A DNA stretch of 45,153 nt, taken from NCBI GenBank assembly GCA_902476875.1, contig CABSFC010000010.1, forward strand, positions 1-45,153. The letters run 5' to 3'. This DNA comes from an uncultured Oscillibacter sp. (GTDB lineage: Bacteria > Bacillota > Clostridia > Oscillospirales > Oscillospiraceae). The position numbers and the translations under genes are program-made. How positions within the stretch are numbered: the stretch's first letter is position 1; each line of letters begins with the position of its first letter. Below, piece by piece: positions 8,109 to 16,140 of this stretch. The notes beneath the pieces were generated by a model. That model had not been told where the DNA came from. It did no database searches and was given only the letters and a program-made list of their open reading frames with translations.

Positions 8109-8958
8109 GGATGATCTCCAGCAAATTGCGGCGTCCCAGGCGGGCGAATTCATCGCCGGATGACGCAAAGCTGCGCCAGATGCAGCTGTTTCCGGCAACG
8201 CGCACAAAATTGGGCGCGTAGGACTCGATTGCCATCGGGCCCGCATACTCGATTTCCCGAAGCGTTGTAAATACTTCACGCCAGGGGACCAGGCCCGTCC
8301 CGGGAATCCCCCGCTGGTTTTCACAGGTGTGGAAATATCCAAGATACTCTTTTCCGCAAGCGCGTATTGCGCCGGATATGCTCCGCTCCTCGATCATCAT
8401 ATGGAAGGTGTCCAGATGGACCTTGACGTTTTCCATTCCAACGTCCCGGCAAAACCGCACACCGTCCTCGGCCGTATTCAGGATATGGGTGACATACCTG
8501 TTGATGACCTCCGGAGCCAGCGTGACGCCCGCTTCCCTGGCATACTCCGCGACCTTACGCGTGCACTCCACGCTCCGCTTCCACTCATCCTCCGTCCGGG
8601 GGCGGCCGGTCCGATATCCCCAGCCGGTATAGATCACGCCGGCAACCAGCCGGGAATCAAGCGCGGCGGCAATATCCACGATCCCTTTTAGGTAGTCCAC
8701 CGCCGCCTCCCGGCAGTGCCTGTCCGGCGATATCGGATTGTAGGCCGCCGGCAGCGCTTTTGTGATGACCGGCACCAGCCCTGTCTCTTTCAGCGCGGCA
8801 GCGGCCTCCCTGACCGGAAAATCCTCCGGATCTCCGACAGCGATGTCAACGGCGGTAAAGCCTAATTCCCGAATCTTTTCAAAGACCCACAAGTCCTTTT
8901 TGCAAAAATTTTCCGACCAGAGCAATGTAATTGCGCCAAATGGGTTTTCCATCCGCAT
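8098..8958 (-). CDS. Sugar phosphate isomerase/epimerase (TIM barrel)
   Basis: 286 residues if started at ATG 8958 (MRMENPFGAITLLWSENF); upstream in-frame starts exist and no strong ribosome site decides, so the N-terminus is uncertain. Xylose-isomerase-like TIM-barrel features: ELGFTAVDIAVGD, LAPEVINRYVTH with a metal-ligand glutamate, VKVHLDTFHM, GYFHTCENQRGIPG and YAGPMAIESYA with another glutamate. It resembles D-tagatose/psicose 3-epimerases. It is likely an epimerase or isomerase of a ketose or sugar acid in this operon. Confidence 0.82.
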   Translation of the reverse strand: MRMENPFGAITLLWSENFCKKDLWVFEKIRELGFTAVDIAVGDPEDFPVREAAAALKETGLVPVITKALPAAYNPISPDRHCREAAVDYLKGIVDIAAALDSRLVAGVIYTGWGYRTGRPRTEDEWKRSVECTRKVAEYAREAGVTLAPEVINRYVTHILNTAEDGVRFCRDVGMENVKVHLDTFHMMIEERSISGAIRACGKEYLGYFHTCENQRGIPGTGLVPWREVFTTLREIEYAGPMAIESYAPNFVRVAGNSCIWRSFASSGDEFARLGRRNLLEIIHEI

Positions 8959-9062
8959 GATTGTAACCACACTTTCCCGCCGCGGCCAGGGCGCCCAGGA
9001 AACGCGCCCGTTCCGGCGTATACACAAAAATCCGCAAACGGCAATCTGCCGCTGAAATGGGA

Positions 9063-9090
9063 CGGGCAGAAGGCGAAAGCCTTCTGCCCG
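9063..9090 (-). other. Intercistronic hairpin in the catabolic operon
   Basis: A perfect 12-bp stem (CGGGCAGAAGGC and its complement around a 4-nt loop) sits between the cupin gene and the next isomerase gene, 25 bp after the cupin stop. There is no U-tract on the minus strand, so an mRNA-processing or stability element, or partial attenuator, fits better than a full terminator. Confidence 0.6.
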
Positions 9091-9114
9091 CGATTCGCCA
9101 AGACGCCCTGCTCT

Positions 9115-9597
9115 TTACTTGAGATCCTTGATGCTGTCGTAAGGAACCCTGAAGATGGGGAAGTTGGCCCTCGTCTCTTCGCTCTCCGCCAGCTTGCTGG
9201 GCAGCCGGTAATCCTTCTTCGCGGCGATCTCGGCGCCGCGCTTATCGCTCTCCTCGTCGGGCTTGTCCGGACGCTTGGGGGCGAAAATGTCCATATTGAG
9301 GACGGGCACGTCACCAACGGCGCAGATGTAATGCTCGACATCGGGCGCGATCGCCATCATGCAGCCGGGCCCCAGCCGGTAGGGAACGCCGTCCACATAG
9401 AAATCGGCCTCGCCCTGCATGATAAACACCAGCTGCTCATACTTGTGGGAGTGCGGCCCAACCGTGTGGCCGGGAGTCACTTCGCCCAGCGTGCAGGTCA
9501 TGTACTGCGCGCCCTGATAGCACACCTGGCGGATCTTTTCGCGGACGTTGGTCCACTCGACTGTGTTAAAGTCCATCACTTCCGGAACAAAAGACAT
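9115..9597 (-). CDS. Cupin-domain protein
   Basis: 160 residues from ATG 9597, which has GGAGG 9 nt upstream; an earlier in-frame ATG lacks one. A single cupin barrel with motif 1 at PGHTVGPHSHKYEQLVFIMQG (His, His, Glu metal ligands, about 44-64) and motif 2 at DVEHYICAVGDVP. The C-terminal 50 residues are charged. Small cupins in catabolic operons act as isomerases, dioxygenases or ligand sensors; in an anaerobe, isomerase or a binding role is more likely. Function in this pathway is unknown. Confidence 0.82.
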   Translation of the reverse strand: MSFVPEVMDFNTVEWTNVREKIRQVCYQGAQYMTCTLGEVTPGHTVGPHSHKYEQLVFIMQGEADFYVDGVPYRLGPGCMMAIAPDVEHYICAVGDVPVLNMDIFAPKRPDKPDEESDKRGAEIAAKKDYRLPSKLAESEETRANFPIFRVPYDSIKDLK

Positions 9598-9642
9598 AAT
9601 ACTTACCTCCATTAATTTTATTTCATTCCCTTGCGGGAACTT

Positions 9643-10521
9643 TTAAATACCAAGCAGCTTCGCCGGGGTCTCTTTCGCCATCAGGGAGACCTGGGCCTCG
9701 GAGAGGCCGATCTCATTCAGCAGAACATCCAGGAACTGGGCGTGGTGCTCGATGGGGTCGCCGTTCGCCATCTGGCCGAAGTCGGAGTCGACCACGATCT
9801 GTTCCATGGGCACGACGTTCAGAATGTCACGGATCACGGAATGGGGTACCACGCCCGTGTTGCTCACTTCCGTGAACACGCCGGAGTTGATCTCGATGTA
9901 AGCGCCGAGCTTTGCCCACCGCTCAATGTCGTCCATGCTCGCGCCGATCAGGAAATGGGGATGGTTGACGATCATCTTGTCCACCTTCATCTCCGCGGCC
10001 TTATGCAGCAGCGCGTCGATCTCGGCGACACTGCCATGGCCCGTGGAGAGGATCAGGTCGGGACGCTCCGCGATAAAGGAAAGCACGCTGACGACCTCGG
10101 GAAGCAGTTCCCCATTTTCGTCCAGGTAGTAGACAGGCTTTTCAGCCACCGACATATTGCCGGAGCCGGGGAAATGTCCCTTGTGCTCGTCGATATGGCG
10201 CTTGGACGACACCGTGGGCATCCAGACAAACTTCGCGCCCATGCCGTAGGCGGCGTCCAGCGCGTTCAGATTGAACAGGCCCACGGAGTTATTCAGCGCG
10301 ATGCCGCCAAACACGCGGATGCCCGTCGTGTTGTTCAGATGCTTCTCCACGATTTTGGCGCTCATCATCGTCGGGAAATAGTGATCCTTGATCACAAACG
10401 CGCGATAGCCCGCGCGTTTGGCCAGATACATCATTTCAGCGCCATCGACGTAGCGGTTCGCGACGGAAGGGCCCGCATGCAGATGCAGATCGATCACGCC
10501 GTTCAAAAAACCTTCTCTCAT
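9643..10521 (-). CDS. DUF6282-type amidohydrolase-like metal-dependent hydrolase
   Basis: 292 residues; AGGAGG precedes ATG 10521. The N-terminus has IDLHLHAGPSV (HxH metal motif). VIKDHYFPT, ILSTGHGSVAE, IVNHPHFLIG and VVDSDFGQ carry further likely metal ligands in the order expected for an amidohydrolase TIM barrel. I associate the HLHAGPS start with the DUF6282 family, whose substrate is not established. Between the TRAP transporter and the cupin it may be the first hydrolytic step on the imported compound, for example lactone or amide opening; this is inference. Confidence 0.7.
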   Translation of the reverse strand: MREGFLNGVIDLHLHAGPSVANRYVDGAEMMYLAKRAGYRAFVIKDHYFPTMMSAKIVEKHLNNTTGIRVFGGIALNNSVGLFNLNALDAAYGMGAKFVWMPTVSSKRHIDEHKGHFPGSGNMSVAEKPVYYLDENGELLPEVVSVLSFIAERPDLILSTGHGSVAEIDALLHKAAEMKVDKMIVNHPHFLIGASMDDIERWAKLGAYIEINSGVFTEVSNTGVVPHSVIRDILNVVPMEQIVVDSDFGQMANGDPIEHHAQFLDVLLNEIGLSEAQVSLMAKETPAKLLGI

Positions 10522-10540
10522 ATCTGTTACCTCCTAAAAT

Positions 10541-11830
10541 TTATGCTGTTCCATATCCAAGGAAGAGTTTGGGCAGGCACAGCGCCAGATCCGGCCAATA
10601 CGCAATGACCGCTATGATCACAAACGCCGCGGCAACGAAGGGAACGATGGCTTTGCTGATCCTTCTGACCTCCAGGCCCGCGACATTTGCCGTTACAAAC
10701 AGCGTCATGCCCACAGGCGGCGTCACCAGAGCCAGGGTGAGCATCAGGCAGAACACCAGGCCGAAGTGCAGCGTGTCCATGCCAATGGCGGTGGCCAGGC
10801 CCAGGAACACGGTGGAGAAAATCAGCATGGCCGCGGTGGCCTCCATCAGGCAGCCCACAATGATCAGGATGACGAGCATCAGGGCAATGACCAGATAGTA
10901 GTTGCTGGTGAAGCTCAGGATCGCGTTCTGAATCATGGTGGGGATGCCGTCAACAGCCATGGACCATCCGATGATATTGCCGCAGGCGATGATGAACATG
11001 ATCGACGCGGAGGACTTCGCCGCGCGAAGCATCATCTGCGGGATATCCCGGAAGGACAGGCTCTTGTAGAGCAGGCCGGCGACCAGGGCGATGAAGCACG
11101 CAACCGCGCCGGATTCCGTCGGTGTAAAAACGCCGGCCAGAACGCCGCCCACGATCACAACCGGAACCAGCAGGGCGGGAATCGCCTCCACAAAGGCCCG
11201 GAGCAGACGCCTCAGGCTGATCTTGTCAAAGACCCGGGGCAGATCGTGCTTGCGGACATACAGGCGGACGACCACGCAGTACGCCAGGGCGATCAGGATG
11301 CCGGGAATAATGCCCGCCATGAACAGCATCTTGACCGAGCAGCCTGTCAGCACGCTGTAGTAGACAAAGGTGGTGCTTGGCGGAATGATCGGTCCAAGCA
11401 TGCCGGACGCGGCGATCAGCGCGCCGCTGAAATCTTTGTCATAGCCGGTCTTTTCCATATCCGGAATCATGATGTTGCAGAGGATGGACGCCACCGCGTT
11501 ACTGCTGCCGAGGATGGCGGACAGCAGCGCGGCTGTAAAAATCGTGCAGTACGCGAGGCCGCCGCGGATACACCCGACGATCTCCATCACGAAGTCCAGC
11601 AGCTTCCGGGTGACGCCGCCGCCGTTCATCAGCTCGCCGGCAACGATGAAAAACGGAATACAGGTCAGGCTGGTGATATTGATCCCGGCGAACATCCGCT
11701 GGGGGATCACGGAGAAATAGTCCACGGACATCATCGCCAGATGGGAAATGCCTGTCAGCCCCAGCACGAAAGCAATCGGCGCCCCCAGCAGCAACAGTCC
11801 AAAAAAGACGCACAGTACGATTACGAACAT
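10541..11830 (-). CDS. dctM: TRAP transporter large permease (DctM)
   Basis: 429 residues with about 12 membrane segments. Family signatures include the N-terminal GAPIAFVLG, the PSTTFVYYSVLTGCS loop and LMLTLALVTPPVGMTLFV near the C-terminus. It is the sodium-coupled channel subunit of a tripartite ATP-independent importer. Its start overlaps the small-permease stop by 10 nt. With DctP and DctQ it should import an organic acid or sugar acid. Confidence 0.95.
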   Translation of the reverse strand: MFVIVLCVFFGLLLLGAPIAFVLGLTGISHLAMMSVDYFSVIPQRMFAGINITSLTCIPFFIVAGELMNGGGVTRKLLDFVMEIVGCIRGGLAYCTIFTAALLSAILGSSNAVASILCNIMIPDMEKTGYDKDFSGALIAASGMLGPIIPPSTTFVYYSVLTGCSVKMLFMAGIIPGILIALAYCVVVRLYVRKHDLPRVFDKISLRRLLRAFVEAIPALLVPVVIVGGVLAGVFTPTESGAVACFIALVAGLLYKSLSFRDIPQMMLRAAKSSASIMFIIACGNIIGWSMAVDGIPTMIQNAILSFTSNYYLVIALMLVILIIVGCLMEATAAMLIFSTVFLGLATAIGMDTLHFGLVFCLMLTLALVTPPVGMTLFVTANVAGLEVRRISKAIVPFVAAAFVIIAVIAYWPDLALCLPKLFLGYGTA

Positions 11831-12330
11831 TCTTCCCCAGAACCTCCTTTCCGCAGGCGCTTAAACATATCAATATACTTTTCCACCGAGAACAGGAGCA
11901 TTACCGCAAATCCAACCGGCAGAGCCAGATAGGGGATCCACAGCGCGATCTTCAGGCCGACGCCCACGGAATATTTGATGCTGGGCGCCGAAACCGCCAG
12001 GGCCGAGTAGTACAGCAGAAAAATAATGGTCGCGGTCACAATGGTGTTCACAACAATTTCCAATATGATCTGGACCTTCTGCGAGAAATGCCGTGTGAGC
12101 AGGTCCAATGACGCCAGGTTGTTGTCCTTATAGGCGGCGGCGCCTCCGATAAAGCCGACGTAAATGATCATGTAGCGGATCAGATCGTCAGCCCAGATGA
12201 AGGACTTGCCCAGCAGATACCGCCGTATGACCTCCACGAACGCCACGATAATCATGATTCCCAGCGCGATAGACACCGTGTACATGATCACTTTATAGAG
12301 GAAATCGATCACTTTGCGAAAAGCGCTCAA
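11821..12330 (-). CDS. dctQ: TRAP transporter small permease (DctQ)
   Basis: About 169 residues with four membrane segments, including IMIIVAFVEVIRRYLLGKSF and the conserved WADDLIRYMIIYVGFIGGAAA. Start choice is not certain: TTG at 12330 has GAGGTG 6 nt upstream, whereas the in-frame GTG at 12339 overlaps that same site. It pairs with DctM, whose gene overlaps its stop. Confidence 0.88.
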   Translation of the reverse strand: MSAFRKVIDFLYKVIMYTVSIALGIMIIVAFVEVIRRYLLGKSFIWADDLIRYMIIYVGFIGGAAAYKDNNLASLDLLTRHFSQKVQIILEIVVNTIVTATIIFLLYYSALAVSAPSIKYSVGVGLKIALWIPYLALPVGFAVMLLFSVEKYIDMFKRLRKGGSGEECS

Positions 12331-12376
12331 TACATGCACCTCATTTCGGATAAAATTAGACAGCTTTCATCTTCCC

Positions 12377-12422
12377 CCGATCAGGTCAGGCGGAAAAGCG
12401 GCTCCGCCCGGCCTGATCAGGG
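12377..12422 (-). other. Stem-loop between dctP and dctQ
   Basis: An imperfect inverted repeat: the outer arms GATCAGG/CCTGATC and the inner arms GGCGG/CCGCC face each other around a 10-nt loop in the 100-bp gap after dctP. Such hairpins after binding-protein genes usually keep the binding-protein mRNA more abundant than the membrane subunits. No U-tract follows. Confidence 0.6.
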
Positions 12423-12447
12423 AATGGGGCGTGATGTCAAAGCCGGA

Positions 12448-13521
12448 TCACTGCCCGCCGCGGATAGACAGCGCGTAGTCGATCATCGCCGCGACCTTGG
12501 GATCGGTGTTCCTGGCTTCCTCCAGGAAGGGCTCGGCGATGTCCTGGAACTCCTTCAGCGCGTCGCCCTCAATGTAGTTGACCTCAACGCCGGCGTCAAT
12601 GCACTCCTGGAGGAACGCGTCGTCCAGCTCATACAGCAGGGTGTCGAAGCAGCGGTCGGCGCCGTCCATAAAGCACTCCTTGATCAGATTGAAGTCCTCC
12701 TCGGAGATGGAGCGGTAGGTCTTGCCGGACATCCAGTAAGAAGCGGGGAAGCAGTACATGTTCGCGATAGAGATATAGTTCACCACGTCATAGTGCTTCT
12801 GGCTGGCGCAGGAGCTGATGTTGATCTCCTCGCCGTCGATGACCTTGTTCTGCAGGCCGGAATAGATCTCCGTGTAGGCCAGCGTCGTGGGATTCGCGCC
12901 CAGCGCGGTCATATAATTGATCAAGATATTGGTATTGATGACGCGAAGCTTCATACCTTTTAAATCATCGACACAGGTAATCGGGTGGTCAACAGTGGCA
13001 AACTGGCGGAAGCCGTTCTCGGCAAAGCCCAGGAACTTGATGTCAAACATCTCCTCGACCTCGGCAACGATATCCAGGAACTCATCGGAGGTGAACAGCT
13101 TGTACTCGTCCTCATAGCCGGTCAGCAGGAACGGAGCCTGAATCGCGTCAAACAGAGGTGTGTAAGTAGAGAAAGCGCTGGTGCCAACGGCAACAATGTC
13201 CAGAGTACCGTCCAGCAGCTGAACGATCAGATCGCCGTCAGAGCCCAGTTGGGACTCGCCGATATGATCAATATCAATATGGCCTTCGCTTCTGGTCTCG
13301 ATCTGGTCGACGACCCAGTAAGAGGTCTGGCCGGCAGCCATGTCGGCCTGCTCGGCGGTCGCGTAGGTCAGCTTCAGGGTCTCAACGGGCGTGGTGGCGG
13401 ACTGATCGGGCTCATTCGTGTCGGCGGTCCCGGGGTCCGTGGCGCTCTCCCCGCCGCAGCCGGCAAGCGAAGAGAGTACCATCACCAAAGTCAGGGACAG
13501 GGCAAAGAAACGCTTTTTCAT
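12448..13521 (-). CDS. dctP: TRAP transporter substrate-binding lipoprotein (DctP)
   Basis: 357 residues from ATG 13521, with AAGGAGAT 8 nt upstream. A lipoprotein signal peptide is clear (MKKRFFALSLTLVMVLSSLAGC, lipobox LAGC), followed by a Thr/Glu/Asp-rich linker. The mature part has the DctP fold with the LKGMKLRVINTNI segment carrying the carboxylate-binding arginine (consensus K-x-R) and the Asn-Pro-rich ALGANPTTLAYTEIYSGLQNKVIDGEE region. It captures the substrate outside the membrane. The arginine predicts an organic-acid ligand. Confidence 0.93.
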   Translation of the reverse strand: MKKRFFALSLTLVMVLSSLAGCGGESATDPGTADTNEPDQSATTPVETLKLTYATAEQADMAAGQTSYWVVDQIETRSEGHIDIDHIGESQLGSDGDLIVQLLDGTLDIVAVGTSAFSTYTPLFDAIQAPFLLTGYEDEYKLFTSDEFLDIVAEVEEMFDIKFLGFAENGFRQFATVDHPITCVDDLKGMKLRVINTNILINYMTALGANPTTLAYTEIYSGLQNKVIDGEEINISSCASQKHYDVVNYISIANMYCFPASYWMSGKTYRSISEEDFNLIKECFMDGADRCFDTLLYELDDAFLQECIDAGVEVNYIEGDALKEFQDIAEPFLEEARNTDPKVAAMIDYALSIRGGQ

Positions 13522-13597
13522 GTTTGAACATCTCCTTTTTTCAATTTTGACCATTTTTTATCAATAAATCCGCATGGATCATTGAACGGAAACACGC

Positions 13598-14419
13598 TTA
13601 CAGCTTCGCCATCAATTCGTGCACATAATTCCAGGCATTGGCAATGCCCTCCATTCCGTGGCCGCTGGCCTCTTCAATGCACAGCCAGCCGTCAAAGCCA
13701 TAGGCTTTCAGTCTTTTCAAAACCGCCTCTATCGGGCAGGCGCCGGTCCCGATCTCGACCGGTTCAAACCTTCCGTATGCGCGCATATCGGAAATGTGCA
13801 CGGTCTCCACGCGATCAATGACCCGCTCCAGAACAGCCAGCGGGTCCTCCCCCTGGGCCACAATGTTTCCGATATCAAAATTCAATCGGATGTCCGTATC
13901 CCGAAGCGAGTTGAACACGCGGAAGAAAATATCGATGGGATAGCTGAAATCGACCTTGTTCCAAGCGCCCGGCTTCGCGTGATTTTCATAGAGCAGCTTG
14001 ACCGCGTATTTTTTTGCCGCCGCGTCCGCCTGCCGAAGATGTTCCGCGGCCAAAACAACCCCCTCCTCCAGGCTGACGCCGTCGTGGGCCTGGCCGGCCA
14101 GAACGCGCAGATACCGAATTCCAAGCTCATCGCACAGCGCGATGTCCCGCATCAGATAATCCGCCTCACGCTGGCGCTGTTTTGGATCGGGATGCGTAAA
14201 GTCCGGATAGGTCGTTGCCATGACCAGAGGCAGCCCGACCTCTCCCAGGTCCCGCCGTACGCGGTCTATATAAGTCCGCGTATGCGCGGTAAGCATCAAC
14301 AGGCTTAAATCGATACCGTCAAAGCCAATCGCTTTCGCGCCTTCGGCCCATGCCCGCAGGCTCATCCTACCAGATTGGATATCGCCAAATAAAGATACCG
14401 GAAGACAGCTTATTTTCAC
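13598..14419 (-). CDS. Sugar phosphate isomerase/epimerase (TIM barrel), first gene of the catabolic operon
   Basis: 273 residues from GTG 14419, 6 nt after GGAGG. Xylose-isomerase-like barrel: AKAIGFDGIDLSLLML, VKLLYENHAKPGAWN (metal-ligand Glu), DIRLNFDIGNIVAQGEDP, VETVHISDMRAYG and FDGWLCIEEASGHGMEG (Glu). It is not closely similar to the second isomerase of the operon. A 14-bp LacI-type operator lies directly before its ribosome site. Function: epimerase, isomerase or dehydratase-like step on a sugar-like acid, exact reaction unknown. Confidence 0.84.
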   Translation of the reverse strand: MKISCLPVSLFGDIQSGRMSLRAWAEGAKAIGFDGIDLSLLMLTAHTRTYIDRVRRDLGEVGLPLVMATTYPDFTHPDPKQRQREADYLMRDIALCDELGIRYLRVLAGQAHDGVSLEEGVVLAAEHLRQADAAAKKYAVKLLYENHAKPGAWNKVDFSYPIDIFFRVFNSLRDTDIRLNFDIGNIVAQGEDPLAVLERVIDRVETVHISDMRAYGRFEPVEIGTGACPIEAVLKRLKAYGFDGWLCIEEASGHGMEGIANAWNYVHELMAKL

Positions 14420-14432
14420 CTGATTACCTCCA

Positions 14433-14446
14433 TGAAATCGTTTTCA
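14433..14446. promoter_or_regulatory. LacI-family operator A (before the operon's first gene)
   Basis: TGAAATCGTTTTCA, a near-palindrome around a central CG, typical of LacI/GalR-family and cre-like operators. It lies 14 bp upstream of the GTG start and abuts the ribosome site. Bound repressor would block elongation or initiation of the catabolic operon. Confidence 0.8.
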
Positions 14447-14666
14447 TTTTTTGCAAAAACCGTGCTAGTACATTTCTGGCCGCAAGGGGATGCCCCCGTC
14501 TCCCAAACGGCGTTTCACATTTTTCTTTCTCCTTTATGATTTTATATTCCAAAAAAATCCAGATAAATTTCCTGTTTTTTCATATTAAAAATACTTTTTC
14601 CGGAAAATACCGGGCATAATGCCTCCGGATGGGCGAGTAGCGCATCTCAGCATTTTTACAACATTT

Positions 14667-14680
14667 TGAAATCGTTTTCA
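14667..14680. promoter_or_regulatory. LacI-family operator B (between LacI gene and operon)
   Basis: An exact copy of the TGAAATCGTTTTCA 14-mer, same orientation, 234 bp from operator A. The distance would allow repressor looping. Confidence 0.75.
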
Positions 14681-14692
14681 TTTCTCCGGTGG

Positions 14693-14721
14693 AAACAAAC
14701 AGGCCTTTCACCTGTTTGTTT
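14693..14721 (-). terminator. Terminator of the LacI-family gene
   Basis: AAACAAACAGG and CCTGTTTGTTT form an 11-bp perfect stem with a 7-nt loop, 4 bp past the stop codon at 14725. The U-rich 3' arm is part of the stem. Transcription of the downstream operon therefore probably begins separately. Confidence 0.65.
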
Positions 14722-14724
14722 TCC

Positions 14725-15738
14725 CTATCTGTTATAAATTTGCAGGAACGCATAATACGAGCGCCGCATGGGGACGCTTTCCGGTTCCTTAATGCGTCTC
14801 AGCAAAAGGTCCAGCGCTCCTTTCGCCATCTTGTCCAGCGGCTGGACAATGGTGGAAATCGCCGGGTTATAGATCGTTGCCAATGTGGTGCCGGAGAAGC
14901 CCGCGACCGCCACATCCTCGGGGATGCGGTACCCGTTCTCGGACAAATACCGGTAAGCGCCGACAGCAATGATATCCAGCGAGCAGATGATCGCGTCGGG
15001 GGCCTCTTCCGCGCTCATCAATTGCTGCGCGCCTAAAATTCCGGCCGTCATACCGTCCGCAACCTCGACGGCATTTTCCCCCCTGGGAGCGGCGAACAGA
15101 ATCGGCCGCCCGGCCTCGAGCATCGCGTCCTGGTATCCTCCCAGCTTTTCCTTGATAATAATCCGCAGCGCGTTCGAAAAGCCGCCGCTGATAAATGCCA
15201 CCCGCTGATATCCGTTGTCAACATAATACTTGGCGGCTTCATATGTCGCCTGCCGCACATTCAGGTAAACGGTATCAAAATCCGTCTTATTCGCGTCCGC
15301 CGATACCAGGACCACCGGCATCCTGCGCCGCAGGCGATTGATCTCGTCCAGCACCTCCGGCTCGTCCAAATAGCTGATAATAACGCCCTCATACTGGAAC
15401 TCCGAGAGGTCTCCCAGGATTTTTCTGAACAGCTGCAGATCTTCCTCGATCGAATACAAACACAGCGTATACCCACATTCGATACAGAGACGATGCATAA
15501 CATTAAAAAGCTCAATATAATACAGGTTATTCATCGTCGGAATGATAAACGCAATCATTTTTGAATGTTTTGTGCGCAATCCGACGGCAATCGGATTTGG
15601 CGAATAGTTCAGCTCCGCAATCGCGGACTGTATCCTCTCCGCGGTCTCATCCTTCAACAGCGTTCTGTTATTTAAGTATCTTGATACCGATGCCGGAGAA
15701 ACTCCGGCCAGCTTTGCCACGTCCTCAATTTTAGCCAT
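14725..15738 (-). CDS. LacI-family transcriptional regulator
   Basis: 337 residues. The N-terminal helix-turn-helix (IEDVAKLAGVSPASVSRYLN, residues 4-23) and hinge (LRTKHSKMIAFIIP) are followed by a periplasmic-binding-protein-like sensor domain. The gene is preceded by its own operator and sits directly upstream of the TRAP catabolic operon in the same direction. It is therefore the likely local repressor, responding to the imported compound or a breakdown product. Confidence 0.92.
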   Translation of the reverse strand: MAKIEDVAKLAGVSPASVSRYLNNRTLLKDETAERIQSAIAELNYSPNPIAVGLRTKHSKMIAFIIPTMNNLYYIELFNVMHRLCIECGYTLCLYSIEEDLQLFRKILGDLSEFQYEGVIISYLDEPEVLDEINRLRRRMPVVLVSADANKTDFDTVYLNVRQATYEAAKYYVDNGYQRVAFISGGFSNALRIIIKEKLGGYQDAMLEAGRPILFAAPRGENAVEVADGMTAGILGAQQLMSAEEAPDAIICSLDIIAVGAYRYLSENGYRIPEDVAVAGFSGTTLATIYNPAISTIVQPLDKMAKGALDLLLRRIKEPESVPMRRSYYAFLQIYNR

Positions 15739-15803
15739 AAATCGCTTTATCTTTTACCTTCTGTCAGAAATGTGAAATGCGTTCAAATCGCGGTTCGGGT
15801 TTT

Positions 15804-15817
15804 TGAAATCGTTTTCA
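15804..15817. promoter_or_regulatory. LacI-family operator C (autoregulatory)
   Basis: A third identical TGAAATCGTTTTCA, about 66 bp upstream of the LacI start codon and just downstream of the predicted promoter. The position is right for negative autoregulation. Confidence 0.75.
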
Positions 15818-15826
15818 CTTGCGCTT

Positions 15827-15855
15827 AGTTTAATACATTTTTCCTTCACGCGCAA
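15827..15855 (-). promoter_or_regulatory. Candidate promoter of the LacI-family gene
   Basis: Minus strand: TTGCGC (15855-15850), 17-bp spacer, TAAACT (15832-15827). Each hexamer matches four of six consensus positions. Operator C starts 10 bp downstream. Confidence 0.5.
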
Positions 15856-15929
15856 GATGCGATTCCCACAAAAATTTTCCCGCTTTTCAGGAAAAACACC
15901 AAATTTTTATGCGCCAGAGAGGAAACAGC

Positions 15930-15964
15930 AAGCGGGAGCGGCTCAGTTGAGCCGCTCCCGCTTT
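15930..15964. terminator. GC-rich perfect stem-loop between two minus-strand genes
   Basis: AGCGGGAGCGGCTCA (15931-15945) faces its exact complement (15948-15962), a 15-bp stem flanked by AA and TTT. It begins inside the stop region of the small HTH gene and would end that transcript. Confidence 0.7.
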
Positions 15965-16140
15965 CACGATTCATCGTCGTCAATATACTCCATCACATCC
16001 TCTACGCGGCAGTGAAGCAACCCGCACAGGTGGGCGATGGTGTTGGCGGACACGCTCTGTCCTCTCTTGACGGAGTAATCCGTCGCCCGGTTAAATCCCA
16101 GCTTTTGGAGCCAATACAGGGTAACGCCTTTTTCGCGCAT
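15964..16140 (-). CDS. Small Cro/CI-like helix-turn-helix protein, probably N-terminally truncated
   Basis: 58 residues from ATG 16140 (MREKGVTLYWLQKLGF) to DVMEYIDDDES. It resembles the small HTH family in which a Cro-like domain ends with LC..L.C.VEDIMEYI. Codons upstream in the same frame (PLFFQSLFRT) also look like family sequence but contain no start before an in-frame stop, and no ribosome site precedes the ATG. It may be a remnant or begin at a non-standard codon. Presumed DNA-binding; target unknown. Confidence 0.5.
   Translation of the reverse strand: MREKGVTLYWLQKLGFNRATDYSVKRGQSVSANTIAHLCGLLHCRVEDVMEYIDDDES

Larger units (their letters stand above)
14420..14724. other. 305-bp regulatory region between the catabolic operon and the LacI gene
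   Basis: Besides two operators and the LacI terminator, which are listed separately, this holds a perfect 12-bp palindrome TTTTCCGGAAAA (14596-14607). It also holds an AAAGGAG site followed by ATG TGA on the minus strand (14534-14515), a start-stop unit. No convincing sigma-70 promoter for the operon was found here. Confidence 0.5.

Noticed and set aside
10766..11932. A 388-codon plus-strand frame opposite the TRAP permeases
   Set aside because: Its Gln/His/Asp/Arg-rich product is the mirror of membrane-protein codons; the minus-strand TRAP permeases explain the region.
14433..14446. CcpA cre sites instead of local LacI operators
   Set aside because: The 14-mers do fit a cre-like pattern, but three exact copies confined to this regulator and its operon fit a dedicated LacI protein better; dual control is not excluded.
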